Shown piece after piece: positions 8,787 through 18,125 of a stretch of 64,000 bases of DNA. The notes below the pieces were generated by a model. That model saw nothing but the letters and a program-made list of their open reading frames with translations. It did no database searches and had not been told where the DNA came from. A program made the position numbers and the translations under genes. Every line of letters starts with the position of its first letter. Position 1 is the stretch's first letter. Source of the stretch: Chitinophagales bacterium (GTDB lineage: Bacteria; Bacteroidota; Bacteroidia; Chitinophagales; UBA2359); the NCBI GenBank assembly GCA_020636475.1, contig JACJXU010000002.1:273501-337500 (forward strand), given 5' to 3'.

Positions 8787-9593
8787 ATGCTTAAACAAAT
8801 AGAAAGTGTACACAATCCCTTGGTAAAACAAATTGTAGCATTAAGCCAAAAACAAAAGGAACGCGCCCGCACGCACTTGTTCGTGTGCGAAGGTTTGCGG
8901 GAATTGCGCTTGGCTCTGGCGGCGGGATATGTTTTGCAGCAGTTGCTTTTTTGTCCTAAATTTATAGAAGCATCTGCCTTGGCAACGGCTTTGCAAACGG
9001 ATATTGACGAGGCGAAATGGATAAGTGTGAGCGAGTTGGTTTTTCAAAAAATTGCGTATCGTTCGGGTGTGGCGAATGTAGTGGCTGTGTTGGCGTATAA
9101 GGTTTTGTCTTTAGAAGAAGCTGCGAAAATGTTGCCCGCCAATGCTTTGGTATTGGTGATGGATGCCATAGAAAAACCCGGAAATATTGGCGCAATGTTG
9201 CGTACTGCCGATGGTGCGGGTGTGGATTTGGTGTGTATCTGCGAGCGTGTGAGCGATAGGTACAATCCAAATAGTATTCGCGCCAGTTTGGGTGCCGTAT
9301 TTAGTTTGCCGATTGTGGAGGTTTCGCGAGAAGAACTTATGGTGTGGCTACAACAACAGCAGTTAGCTATAAAGTTGGCTTCGCTGCAAGGAGCTACAGA
9401 TTATGTGAGAAGTAATTTTAGGGAGCGTTGCGCCATAGTGATGGGTTCGGAGGCGCAAGGTTTAGAAGATTCGTGGTACAAAATTCCCCACGAAGCGGTT
9501 TATATTGTTATGATGGGCGTGGTAGATTCGTTAAATGTTTCTACTTCGGCGGCAGTATTGTTGTACGAGGCGCGCCGTCAGAAAAACAGCTAA
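8787..9593 (+). CDS. TrmH/SpoU-family RNA 2'-O-methyltransferase
   Basis: The 268-residue product has an N-terminal substrate-binding domain (QKERARTHLFVCEGLRELRL) and a C-terminal SPOUT knot with the three family motifs: EKPGNIGAMLRTADGAGVD near residue 131, VMGSEAQGL near residue 219, and DSLNVSTSAAVLLYEA near residue 249. It transfers methyl from SAM to a 2'-OH of rRNA or tRNA. The target nucleotide is unknown, so no symbol is given. It is divergent from hmgA with a 165-bp shared intergenic region, and convergent with a small lipoprotein gene. Confidence 0.9.
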   Translation: MLKQIESVHNPLVKQIVALSQKQKERARTHLFVCEGLRELRLALAAGYVLQQLLFCPKFIEASALATALQTDIDEAKWISVSELVFQKIAYRSGVANVVAVLAYKVLSLEEAAKMLPANALVLVMDAIEKPGNIGAMLRTADGAGVDLVCICERVSDRYNPNSIRASLGAVFSLPIVEVSREELMVWLQQQQLAIKLASLQGATDYVRSNFRERCAIVMGSEAQGLEDSWYKIPHEAVYIVMMGVVDSLNVSTSAAVLLYEARRQKNS

Positions 9594-9621
9594 TATTACA
9601 GCGGTTGGCGAAGTTTTTCGT

Positions 9622-9909
9622 TTATTCCGAAGTATCTTCTTCGCCTCCACTTTCTTCAAGTGTATCGCCTTGGTCGTCGCCCGATTCGCTGTCATCAGCA
9701 GGACTATTGTCATCGTTATTTATACTTTCGTCGTCACTATCGTCATTGTAATCCTCAATGTCCGACATATCCCAGTTTTCGCTGTCCATGTCAGCTTCTT
9801 CGAGTTCTTCTGTATCTTCTGCGTTGTCGTTGTTTTTCATTGCCTGACAACCGCCTACCAACATCAACATTGCCAAAAGAAATACTTTCAGCAGATTCAT
9901 TTTGTGCAT
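9622..9909 (-). CDS. Small, extremely acidic lipoprotein
   Basis: The 95-residue product opens with a short basic start and hydrophobic stretch ending in a lipobox-like LMLVGGC, so it is probably exported and lipid-anchored at Cys21. Almost the whole remainder is Asp, Glu, Ser and Asn, without predicted structure. Such tails may bind cations or act as a low-complexity spacer. Met1 and Met4 are both possible starts. It lies 28 bp past the convergent methyltransferase gene and downstream of the LEA14-like lipoprotein on the same strand. Function unknown. Confidence 0.6.
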   Translation of the reverse strand: MHKMNLLKVFLLAMLMLVGGCQAMKNNDNAEDTEELEEADMDSENWDMSDIEDYNDDSDDESINNDDNSPADDSESGDDQGDTLEESGGEEDTSE

Positions 9910-9939
9910 TTTTATTAAAAATATAATTGTAAAAGAAAA

Positions 9940-10428
9940 TTATTCGTTGGTTTTGTTCAAATAAACAGACTGAAAATCTTCTACCGGAAATTTTATATCT
10001 ACACCTGCCAAGTTTACGCCGGCATTTCCTTTAAATTGTAAATCAACTTTTTTGTTGTCCAGAACCATTGCCAGTCCGGTAAGCAAACCTTTGTCGGAAA
10101 AAAGCTTTTTTGGGGCAAATTTCACTTTCAAAGGTACGCTAAATTCTCCATTTGCAGGTATGTTTATAGGGTCGTTTTGCAAAATATTTCCTACCAAAAT
10201 ATTGTTGGCATACACATCTATATCCAAAGTGGATAAAGTGCCGCCAAGACGATTAGGATTTTCAAAAACAGCATCGGACAGTATCTCTATTTCCTGAATA
10301 GTTGCTTTGTTGATACGGACATTGCTAATGTTCTTGAAGTAAGGTTTTTCGGCTTGGTTGCAAGCAAAAAAACTGCTAATGGCAAGGGTTATAAACAATA
10401 TTTGTGCAAAAAAAGATAATTGCTTCAT
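9940..10428 (-). CDS. LEA14/WHy-domain lipoprotein
   Basis: I place the start at ATG 10428, giving 162 residues, because it begins a proper lipoprotein signal (MKQLSFFAQILFITLAISS then FFAC); a longer in-frame extension to 10527 would bury it. The mature part has the late-embryogenesis-abundant type 2 layout: NVRINKATIQEIEILSDAVF, NPNRLGGTLSTLDIDVYAN, and GEFSVPLKVKFAPKKLF, a beta-sandwich found in many envelope lipoproteins. Partner and ligand are unknown. It precedes the acidic lipoprotein by 30 bp on the same strand. Confidence 0.75.
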   Translation of the reverse strand: MKQLSFFAQILFITLAISSFFACNQAEKPYFKNISNVRINKATIQEIEILSDAVFENPNRLGGTLSTLDIDVYANNILVGNILQNDPINIPANGEFSVPLKVKFAPKKLFSDKGLLTGLAMVLDNKKVDLQFKGNAGVNLAGVDIKFPVEDFQSVYLNKTNE

Positions 10429-10581
10429 CGGGAAAATATAAGGACTTCTTAATTTTAATGTGTTAGTTAGTTTAATAAAGACTAATAAGATAAAATTAAG
10501 TAACATAAAAAAAGGGCGTGTTGCCATAGAGACAACAAACCCTTAATGAAGAAAGAGAATTTTTCAAATGAACTAATAAAA

Positions 10582-11154
10582 CTAAAAAACAACTTTATTT
10601 TCTTCCATTATTTTGCGCATGTTTATGAGTGCATAGCGCATTCTGCCCAAGGCGGTATTAATACTTACGTTGGTCATTTGGGCAATTTCTTTAAAACTGA
10701 GGTCGGCATAATGACGCAAAATCACTACTTCGCGCTGTTCTTCGGGCAGATTGTTCAGTAAACTGCGCACTTTTTCGGCGGTTTGCTGGCGCATAATACG
10801 GTCTTCGGCATTGTCGTCTGTAAAGCGCAATATTTCAAAAATATCGTAGCCTTCGGTAGTAGTAATAGCCGGAATTCTTTTGGATTTGCGGTAGTGGTCT
10901 ATACAAAGGTTGTAAGCAATGCGCAAAGCCCAAGGCAAAAACTTGCCTTCTTCGGCGTAGCGTCCGCGCCGCAAGGATTCGATAATTTTTACAAAAGTGT
11001 CTTGGAAAATATCCTCCGCTTCTACACTATTTTTAACGAAAAGAAGAATAGTGCGGTATATTTTGTCTTTGTAACGACTCAGTAATTCATTTAAGGCAGC
11101 ATCGGTACCATTTTTAAAGAGTCGCACCAACTCTTGGTCTGTCATAGATTTCAT
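10582..11154 (-). CDS. ECF-type RNA polymerase sigma factor
   Basis: The 190-residue product contains region 2 (YKDKIYRTILLFVKNSVEAE then DIFQDTFVKIIESL, residues about 28-62) and region 4 with a helix-turn-helix (LPEEQREVVILRHYADLSF then KEIAQMTNVSINTALGRMRY, residues about 135-175). No anti-sigma factor gene follows. The next gene on the strand begins 154 bp downstream and encodes an LEA14-like lipoprotein. Its regulon cannot be inferred. Met1 and Met4 are both possible starts. Confidence 0.92.
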   Translation of the reverse strand: MKSMTDQELVRLFKNGTDAALNELLSRYKDKIYRTILLFVKNSVEAEDIFQDTFVKIIESLRRGRYAEEGKFLPWALRIAYNLCIDHYRKSKRIPAITTTEGYDIFEILRFTDDNAEDRIMRQQTAEKVRSLLNNLPEEQREVVILRHYADLSFKEIAQMTNVSINTALGRMRYALINMRKIMEENKVVF

Positions 11155-11401
11155 ACGCTTTTAAAATTGATTTAAAAGTCACTAAATGTGGTTAAATAAT
11201 AATAAAAGGTATAAATCTACTCTATAGTTAGTCGTTTTTTATGCGAAAGAATGCACCAAAGGAAAGCTATTTTTTTTGAATAAACAAGTACAAGGTGATT
11301 TTTTTTTAATAAATGCAAATTTTGTACCTAAAAAGCGCGTATAAGCACTTGTAGCAATGTTTTTTAGACAAGCAACGTCTGTTTGTAGATAGGGTAGTGG
11401 T

Positions 11402-14335
11402 TTAATCGTTTAATTCGGTGGCTAAAAATTGCGCCGTATAGCCTTTATTAATGGTAACTATTTCTTCGGGAGTGCCTTGTGCTACAATGTTGCCGCCTTG
11501 TGGTCCGCCTTCAGTACCCAAATCAATAATGTAATCCATCACCTTTATTACGTCTAAGTTGTGTTCAATAATAAGCACAGTATTGCCCAATTCTACTAAT
11601 TTTTGCAATACTTCCAGCAGAATATGAATGTCCTCGAAGTGTAAGCCTGTGGTGGGTTCGTCTAAGATATAAAAGGTTTTGCCCGTAGCTACTTTGCTGA
11701 GTTCGGCAGCGAGTTTTACGCGTTGTGCTTCGCCGCCGCTAAGGGTAGTTGCCGATTGTCCAAGATTGATGTAGCCCAAGCCTACTTCTTGCAATACTTT
11801 TAATCTGCGATAAATTTTTGGAACCGCCTCAAAAAATGTTACTGCTTCGCTCACACTCATGTTTAGCACATCACTAATAGATTTTCCTTTGTAGCGTACT
11901 TCTAAGGTTTCGCGGTTGTAGCGTTGCCCGCGACAAGTTTCGCATTGTACGAGTACATCGGGCAAAAAATTCATTTCTATGCTTTTCATTCCGCCGCCTT
12001 GGCAGGTTTCGCAGCGTCCGCCTTTTACATTAAACGAAAACCGCCCTGCTTTGTAGCCGCGTACTTTGGCTTCGGGCAGTTGGGCGTATAGTTTGCGAAT
12101 TTCGTCGAATACCTTTATATACGTTACGGCATTGGAGCGTGGACTTCGTCCAATGGGCGATTGGTCAATTTCAATTACTTTGTCAATATGTTCTAAGCCT
12201 TTTATGTTGTCGTATGCCAAAGGTTTTAGGCGCGATTTGTAGAAATGCGTCATTAAAATAGGATACAGTGTTTCGATAATAAGGCTCGATTTTCCACTTC
12301 CCGAAACGCCCGAAACGCCAATGAGCGTACCCAAAGGAAATTTTACCGTAAGGTTTTTTAAATTATGACCTTGCGCCCCTTCAATTTCGATAAAGTTGCC
12401 GTTGCCTTTGCGCCTTTGCGCCGGAATGGCAATATTTTTTTTGCCGGATAAATATTGTGCTGTCAAGGAATTGGCTTGCATAAATTTTTGCGGACTACCT
12501 GCGGCAACTACTTGTCCACCCATTTTTCCGGCACCGGGTCCCAAGTCAATTACATAGTCAGCGGCGAGCATAATGTCTTTGTCGTGTTCTACCACAATAA
12601 CGGTATTGTCCATGTCGCGAAGTTCCAAAAGCGATTGAATCAGTTTTTGGTTGTCGCGCTGGTGTAAACCAATGCTGGGTTCGTCCAAAATATAAGTAAT
12701 GCCACTTAGTTGTGCGCCAATTTGTGTTGCCAAGCGTATGCGCTGACTTTCGCCGCCGGACAAGCTGGAAGCAGGGCGATTTAAACTAAGATAGCTAAGT
12801 CCTACATCGTGCAAAAACTTCAATCGGTTGTTTATTTCCTTGAGAATATCTTTGGCAATCAGATTTTCACGCTCGTTTAGTTTTGCAGGAATTTGTTGTA
12901 CAAACTGCCAGAGGGTATCTATTTCCATTTTGGCAAGTTCGGCAATGTTTTTTTCTGCAATTTTAAAATGCAAAGATTCTATGCCCAGGCGCGTGCCATT
13001 GCACTCAGGGCAAATGCTGTACGCCATATATTCTTCCGCCCACTGTTGCAGCATAGGTGCATCATTGCTTTGTACGGTGCGGAGTAGCATGTTGGCAATT
13101 CCTTCAAATTCTAAATTGTACCAACGCTGGGTGCCGAAAGTTATCATTTCGGTAACAGGCTTGCCATTTTCGCTTCCGTAAAGTAATATGTCTAAAGCCG
13201 ATTTTGGGAGTTTTTTTATAGGCGTGTCTAAAGAAAATTTATACTTTTTAGCTAATTTTTTTACTTTGTCAAACATGTACGTATCGCGGAGGTTTCCCAA
13301 AGGCGCAATTCCGCCTTCGGCAATATTCAGTTGTTGGTCGGGCAGCACCAAATCCAAATCCACCTCATATACTTGCCCCAAACCTTTGCAGTGTGGGCAA
13401 GCTCCGTAGGGCGAATTGAAAGAAAAAGTATTGGGCGAAGGAGGCGCGTAAGCAATGCCTGTATCGGCACAAACCAGATTGAGGCTGTAACTATACACTG
13501 TGTTTTCTTCGTCGGTGAGTATTATTTGCATTATGCCATTGCCCATTTTTAGTGCAGTAGCCAGCGAATTGCGCAAACGTTGAAGGAATTTTTCCTGTAT
13601 CGGGAGTTTGTCCACTACCACTTCTATATCATGTATTTTAAAGCGGTCTAACTGCATTTTGGGTGTTATTTCCTTCAATTCATTATCTACCCGCACGCGT
13701 ACAAACCCTTGCGAGGCAATCTGTTGGAAAAGCTCGCGGTAGTGTCCTTTGCGCCCGCGCACCACGGGAGCCAATATGTAAATGGTTTTATCTTTGAATT
13801 GTGTGAGCCAAAGGTCGAGAATTTGCTGCTCGGTATATTGCACCATTGGTTTTCCGGTATTGTAGGAATATGCGCTACCGATGCGGGCAAACATTAGCCG
13901 GAAAAAATCATACACTTCGGTGACGGTACCTACGGTAGAGCGAGGGTTGCGGCTGGTAGTTTTTTGTTCGATAGAAACAACAGGACTCAGCCCTTCAATT
14001 TTATCTACATCGGGTCTATCAAAACCGCCCAAAAACTGTCGGGCATAGGCGGAGAAACTTTCCATATAGCGGCGTTGTCCTTCGGCGTAGAGCGTGTCGA
14101 AAGCTAAGGAAGATTTTCCGCTGCCGCTGATGCCGGTAAGTACAATTAACTGATTGCGGTCGAAACTTACATGAATATTGCGCAAGTTGTGCACACGTGC
14201 GCCTTCTACCTGAATCGTGTTGGTTTCGGCAGTTGTAGGAGTGTTATTAGATTGCAAAAGGGTATTATTTTTTATTTTAGGAAACAAAAACAAGGAAACA
14301 TTGTTTTTACCTATAAACAGGAAAAATTTTAACAA
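11402..14335 (-). CDS. uvrA: UvrABC excinuclease subunit A
   Basis: The 977-residue product has both ABC ATPase modules: Walker A GISGSGKSSLAFDT near residue 69 and GVSGSGKSSLIIET near 680, and signature motifs LSGGESQRIRLA and LSGGEAQRVKLAAEL. Zinc-finger cysteines are visible (CPHCKGLG; CETCQGGG paired with CETCRGQ). It finds bulky DNA lesions and loads UvrB. The first 40 residues, before QVEGARVHNLRNIHV, are not conserved in the family, so the true start may be an alternative codon somewhat downstream of 14335. Monocistronic-looking, divergent from rho. Confidence 0.97.
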   Translation of the reverse strand: MLKFFLFIGKNNVSLFLFPKIKNNTLLQSNNTPTTAETNTIQVEGARVHNLRNIHVSFDRNQLIVLTGISGSGKSSLAFDTLYAEGQRRYMESFSAYARQFLGGFDRPDVDKIEGLSPVVSIEQKTTSRNPRSTVGTVTEVYDFFRLMFARIGSAYSYNTGKPMVQYTEQQILDLWLTQFKDKTIYILAPVVRGRKGHYRELFQQIASQGFVRVRVDNELKEITPKMQLDRFKIHDIEVVVDKLPIQEKFLQRLRNSLATALKMGNGIMQIILTDEENTVYSYSLNLVCADTGIAYAPPSPNTFSFNSPYGACPHCKGLGQVYEVDLDLVLPDQQLNIAEGGIAPLGNLRDTYMFDKVKKLAKKYKFSLDTPIKKLPKSALDILLYGSENGKPVTEMITFGTQRWYNLEFEGIANMLLRTVQSNDAPMLQQWAEEYMAYSICPECNGTRLGIESLHFKIAEKNIAELAKMEIDTLWQFVQQIPAKLNERENLIAKDILKEINNRLKFLHDVGLSYLSLNRPASSLSGGESQRIRLATQIGAQLSGITYILDEPSIGLHQRDNQKLIQSLLELRDMDNTVIVVEHDKDIMLAADYVIDLGPGAGKMGGQVVAAGSPQKFMQANSLTAQYLSGKKNIAIPAQRRKGNGNFIEIEGAQGHNLKNLTVKFPLGTLIGVSGVSGSGKSSLIIETLYPILMTHFYKSRLKPLAYDNIKGLEHIDKVIEIDQSPIGRSPRSNAVTYIKVFDEIRKLYAQLPEAKVRGYKAGRFSFNVKGGRCETCQGGGMKSIEMNFLPDVLVQCETCRGQRYNRETLEVRYKGKSISDVLNMSVSEAVTFFEAVPKIYRRLKVLQEVGLGYINLGQSATTLSGGEAQRVKLAAELSKVATGKTFYILDEPTTGLHFEDIHILLEVLQKLVELGNTVLIIEHNLDVIKVMDYIIDLGTEGGPQGGNIVAQGTPEEIVTINKGYTAQFLATELND

Positions 14336-14361
14336 AATTGTGAAAACTTTTGGTATTTTTT

Positions 14362-14390
14362 TTGATATTAATTTTTAATGATTAATTTTG
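14362..14390 (+). promoter_or_regulatory. Promoter of rho with a long leader
   Basis: TTG at 14362-14364, 18 nt, then TAATTTTG at 14383-14390 match the Bacteroidota consensus. The start codon of rho is 187 nt further, leaving a 5' leader of about 180 nt. rho genes of other bacteria are autoregulated in their leader; whether this one is cannot be read from the sequence. Confidence 0.5.
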
Positions 14391-14577
14391 TGCTTATTAA
14401 CGCAGATATTTTCCCATAAAATATAAGCAAAACATAAGCCTTATATAGTACCGTCAATATAACAAACAACTTATACTCAAAGTATAAACCCAACATCAAT
14501 CTTTTTCAATTACGCACTTTCTTAATCAAAATAGATAACCTGAACAATTTTATTTAATAACAAATTAAAATATTTGT

Positions 14578-16245
14578 ATGTACGATATTTTGCAACTGAG
14601 TGACATGTTGCTGTATGACTTGTATCAAATAGCGAATAAACTTAAAATTAAATCTTATAAACGTTTAGAAAAACAGGACTTAATATTAAAGATAATCGAA
14701 GCTCAAGCCGCCGGTGAAAATGGCGGCGCAAAAGAAGAAAAATCCAATAAACAGGAAAATTCTTCTGTAAAAAAACAAAACGAAAACAGTACGAAATCGA
14801 AGGATTTTGACGAAACAAGCACAACTAATATTCCCAAACAACAAGAAGATAAAGACAATAGTAGCAAAAAGATGCGTAAACGTATTAAAGTGTCGAATAC
14901 TCGCCAAGGGATAAGTAATAAGGATAGCCGTCCTGTAATGCCTGTGGCAGAGGAAAGCAAGCCGCAAGTAATGCTTTCGTATCAAGATACGCAGAAAGGT
15001 AGAAGTACAGAGCTTAGAGAAGAACCGCCGAAACTTCCTTATAAAGAAAGAGAAGAACGCGAACGCCCTAATATGAATAATAACAGGGCTTCGGAAAAAA
15101 ATAAAGATGCAGATTTTGATTTGGACAATGATGCCGTAATAGATGCCAGTGGTGTATTGGAAATGATGCCGGATGGTTTCGGCTTTTTGCGCTCGGCGGA
15201 CTACAACTACTTATCATCTCCTGATGATATTTATGTTTCTCCTTCTCAGATAAAATTGTTTGGACTAAAAACCGGTGATACTGTAACCGGAGCGGTGCGT
15301 CCACCAAAACCGGGTGAAAAATATTTTGCCTTATTGCGCGTGGAAACGATTAATGGAAGATTGCCCGCAGAAGTACGCGACCGTGTGTCGTTCGATTTTT
15401 TAGTGCCTTTGTTCCCCAACGAAAAATTTTCGATACAAACCCGTGCCGATAAATATTCTACGCGCGTTATTGATTTGTTTTCGCCCATAGGTAAAGGGCA
15501 GCGTGGTTTGATTGTAGCACAGCCCAAAACAGGAAAAACATTTTTGCTAAAAGATGTAGCCAACGCTATTGCTACAAATCACCCCGAAGTATATTTGATA
15601 GTATTGCTGATAGATGAGCGTCCCGAAGAGGTGACAGATATGCAGCGCAGTGTAAATGCCGAAGTAATTGCTTCGACTTTTGACGAGCCGGCGGAGCGTC
15701 ATGTGCGTGTGTCGGAAATTATTTTGAAAAAAGCAAAACGCTTGGTAGAGTGTGGACAAGATGTAGTAATTTTGTTGGATTCTATTACCCGTTTGGCGCG
15801 TGCTTACAATACAGTAGCACCTCCTTCCGGCAAAGTGTTGTCGGGTGGGGTAGAGTCGAATGCATTGCATAAACCTAAACAATTCTTTGGCGCAGCGCGC
15901 AATATTGAAGATGGTGGCTCGCTTACAATTTTGGCTACCGCCTTGATAGATACAGGTTCGCGGATGGACGAGGTGATTTTTGAGGAATTTAAAGGAACCG
16001 GAAATATGGAACTTCAGCTTGACCGCCGTTTGGCGAATAAGCGTATTTATCCTTCGGTAAATCTTATTGCCTCGGGTACGCGCCGCGAAGATTTGCTTAT
16101 GGACAAAGAAGCACTACACCATATGTGGATTCTGCGCAATCATTTAGCCGATATGACTACCGAAGAAGCGATGGAAAACTTGCTCAAGCATATGAAAGGT
16201 ACACGCGACAACAGCGAATTTTTAGCGTCAATGCGCGGCGGATAA
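14578..16245 (+). CDS. rho: Transcription termination factor Rho
   Basis: The 555-residue product has an N-terminal Rho_N helix domain ([20 protein letters not shown]), then about 130 charged, low-complexity residues (residues about 45-180), an RNA-binding cold-shock-like domain ([20 protein letters not shown]), and the RecA-type motor with Walker [15 protein letters not shown] near residue 315, Walker [17 protein letters not shown] and the Q/R-loop region [17 protein letters not shown]. It is an RNA-dependent ATPase that ends transcription. The insertion makes it longer than the roughly 420-residue E. coli protein, a feature known from Bacteroidota and Actinobacteria. Confidence 0.97.
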   Translation: MYDILQLSDMLLYDLYQIANKLKIKSYKRLEKQDLILKIIEAQAAGENGGAKEEKSNKQENSSVKKQNENSTKSKDFDETSTTNIPKQQEDKDNSSKKMRKRIKVSNTRQGISNKDSRPVMPVAEESKPQVMLSYQDTQKGRSTELREEPPKLPYKEREERERPNMNNNRASEKNKDADFDLDNDAVIDASGVLEMMPDGFGFLRSADYNYLSSPDDIYVSPSQIKLFGLKTGDTVTGAVRPPKPGEKYFALLRVETINGRLPAEVRDRVSFDFLVPLFPNEKFSIQTRADKYSTRVIDLFSPIGKGQRGLIVAQPKTGKTFLLKDVANAIATNHPEVYLIVLLIDERPEEVTDMQRSVNAEVIASTFDEPAERHVRVSEIILKKAKRLVECGQDVVILLDSITRLARAYNTVAPPSGKVLSGGVESNALHKPKQFFGAARNIEDGGSLTILATALIDTGSRMDEVIFEEFKGTGNMELQLDRRLANKRIYPSVNLIASGTRREDLLMDKEALHHMWILRNHLADMTTEEAMENLLKHMKGTRDNSEFLASMRGG

Positions 16246-16362
16246 TTTTTGTAAAAATGTTGTATAGAACGCATATCCGATAATTGTTTGCTGATTTTCA
16301 ACATTCTTTCTAAGAAAAAAGAGACTTGGAATTTTTGTTTCCAATTATTAATCAAATACACG

Positions 16363-16704
16363 ATGGAAATAGATATAAGACCTTGGGGAAAATACGAAGT
16401 ATTGTTAGATGCGCCTTATTGTAAGGTAAAGCGTATTACCGTTTTGCCCGATAAACGCCTCAGTTACCAAATGCACTACAAGCGTCAAGAGGCTTGGACT
16501 GTGGTACAAGGTACGGCGCATGTGACTTTAGATGATGAAATTATTGAAGTAAGTGCCGGAAACACCATTCTTATTCCGCTACAAGCAAAACACAGAGTAG
16601 CGAATAGGCAACAAGAGGATTTGGTTTTTGTAGAAGTACAAACAGGTACTTATTTTGGCGAAGACGATATTGTTCGGTTTGAAGATGATTTTAATCGAGT
16701 GTAG
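16363..16704 (+). CDS. Small cupin protein related to the C-terminal domain of mannose-1-phosphate guanylyltransferase/phosphomannose isomerase
   Basis: I start at ATG 16363 (113 residues) because MEIDIRPWGKYEVL is the usual family N-terminus; the frame is open further upstream without homology. RPWGKYEVL, YQMHYKRQEAWTVVQGTAHV, and GNTILIPLQAKHRVAN show a one-domain cupin of the mannose-6-phosphate isomerase type II group, with metal-binding His and Glu in the first cupin motif. It may isomerise sugar phosphates or simply bind one. A strong hairpin terminator follows at 16718. It lies 117 bp after rho on the same strand. Confidence 0.8.
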   Translation: MEIDIRPWGKYEVLLDAPYCKVKRITVLPDKRLSYQMHYKRQEAWTVVQGTAHVTLDDEIIEVSAGNTILIPLQAKHRVANRQQEDLVFVEVQTGTYFGEDDIVRFEDDFNRV

Positions 16705-16717
16705 ATAAATAAAAAAA

Positions 16718-16743
16718 GCGCGGCGAATGCCGCGCTTTTTTTT
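16718..16743 (+). terminator. Rho-independent terminator, probably bidirectional
   Basis: GCGCGGC (16718-16724), loop GAAT, GCCGCGC (16729-16735), followed by eight T and preceded by seven A. The A/T runs on both sides let it serve the cupin gene on the plus strand and the convergent gene on the minus strand. Confidence 0.9.
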
Positions 16744-17206
16744 ATTCAACTTTGGTTGTTAAATTTATTACTTCGGGAGGGAGACACCGACTGTCGTCGC
16801 AACTCATAAATTCTACATTAGTACTAATACTTTTTAAAACTTTGTTACTTTCTATTTTCGCAACAAACACTACTTCGGTTGCGTATTTTTTGATAATAAT
16901 ACCAAACAAATCGTCATACTTTTCTATTACTGCGCCTTCTTCCTGTATCGTTTCGGTAAAATGGGCATTAGGTGTATCCAATTCAAAATGTGTAGGAATA
17001 GGACCACCTTCGGAAATGTCTTGTGCATAGAGATACCAATGAGGGTCAATAGTTGCGGTGTATTTTACTTCATAAGTATTATCAGAAATTTTTGTAGCAG
17101 CAACGTGCCATTGTACCGGTTGCAAATCTTGGGCAGATGCCATGCCAATGCCAAAGCTTATTCCCAAAAATGTCAAAATGGTTTTTACTATTTTATTGCT
17201 AAACAT
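16742..17206 (-). CDS. Exported DsbD-alpha-like domain protein
   Basis: The 154-residue product has an N-terminal signal peptide (FLGISFGIGMASAQ) and then a single domain like the N-terminal periplasmic domain of DsbD: WYLYAQDISEGGPIPTHFEL, and near the C-terminus EFMSCDDSRCLPPE, where the two Cys match the redox pair of DsbD-alpha. The membrane and thioredoxin parts of DsbD are absent. It may receive or pass electrons in the periplasm together with a DsbD/CcdA located elsewhere, which is inference. It is convergent with the cupin gene and shares its terminator. Confidence 0.75.
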   Translation of the reverse strand: MFSNKIVKTILTFLGISFGIGMASAQDLQPVQWHVAATKISDNTYEVKYTATIDPHWYLYAQDISEGGPIPTHFELDTPNAHFTETIQEEGAVIEKYDDLFGIIIKKYATEVVFVAKIESNKVLKSISTNVEFMSCDDSRCLPPEVINLTTKVE

Positions 17207-17266
17207 GTAGTTAAATTTTTTTTACAAAAAAGGTCTCGAAATCCGACCGTTTAAAGAAACAAAAGT

Positions 17267-17974
17267 TTAAACCAAAAGGTTTTTATTCGAGGCAATAAGC
17301 GATTGGAAAAGAAATGCTCCGTCAGTATTGCCCATAATTAGTTCGGCAGCACGCTCAGGATGCGGCATCATGCCAAAAACATTGGCTTCTTTGTTACATA
17401 TTCCTGCAATATTGTTTAACGAGCCATTCGGATTTGCTTCGGGCTGTACATCTCCGTTTTCATCGGCATAGCGAAATAGCACTTGAGCATTTGCCTCTAA
17501 TTCCGCCAAAGTATCCGCTTGGGCAAAGTATCTTCCTTCGGCGTGTGCTATCGGAATTTTTATTGGTGTATCATCCAAAAACTGTGTCAGTACTGTGCGC
17601 TTGTTCTCGGCTTTTATAAAAATGTTTTTACAAATGTACTGTTGGTTGGTATTCGGCAAAAGTACGCCCGGCAGCAGTCCGGCTTCGCACAAAATCTGAA
17701 AACCATTGCAAATACCCCAAACAAAACCACCTTTTTGGGCGAAATCTTTTACCGCCTGCATAATCGGCGAAAAACGGGCAATAGCACCACAGCGAAGATA
17801 GTCGCCGTAAGAAAATCCGCCCGGCAATACAAGGCAATCTTGGGGGCCAAAACCATTGAGCTCCGTATCTTTGTGCCAAAGGATTTGCACTTCTTGTTTG
17901 AATACATTGCCCAAAACATGCGCCATATCGCGGTCGCAGTTGGAGCCGGGGAAAACAATAATACCAAATTTCAT
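17267..17974 (-). CDS. purQ: Phosphoribosylformylglycinamidine synthase subunit PurQ
   Basis: The start at 17974 gives MKFGIIVFPGSNCDRDMAHV, the standard PurQ N-terminus (235 residues). It is a class I glutamine amidotransferase: Cys in WGICNGFQILCEAG near residue 86, and His/Glu in MMPHPERAAEL near the C-terminus; HAEGRYF is also typical of PurQ. It supplies ammonia to the synthase in purine biosynthesis. PurL and PurS are not nearby. A hairpin with a T-run lies 26-69 nt upstream of the start, see 18000-18043. Confidence 0.95.
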   Translation of the reverse strand: MKFGIIVFPGSNCDRDMAHVLGNVFKQEVQILWHKDTELNGFGPQDCLVLPGGFSYGDYLRCGAIARFSPIMQAVKDFAQKGGFVWGICNGFQILCEAGLLPGVLLPNTNQQYICKNIFIKAENKRTVLTQFLDDTPIKIPIAHAEGRYFAQADTLAELEANAQVLFRYADENGDVQPEANPNGSLNNIAGICNKEANVFGMMPHPERAAELIMGNTDGAFLFQSLIASNKNLLV

Positions 17975-17999
17975 AAATAAGAAAGGCAATTTTTATCAT

Positions 18000-18043
18000 A
18001 AAAAAAATGGATTAAAATCTGAAAGACAAATTTTTAATCCATT
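18000..18043 (-). terminator. Hairpin with T-run between ilvE and purQ
   Basis: On the minus strand AATGGATTAAAA (18043-18032) pairs perfectly with TTTTAATCCATT (18017-18006) over 12 bp and is followed by a run of eight T. It should terminate ilvE transcripts. It is also only 26 nt before the purQ start, so it could act as an attenuator for purQ. Confidence 0.65.
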
Positions 18044-18125
18044 GGGCAGTATGTTAAAATATGTTTGAAAAACATCATCTTATCGGTAAAATGACGCAAA
18101 AAGTTTGTTAATTAAAATCTCTCAA

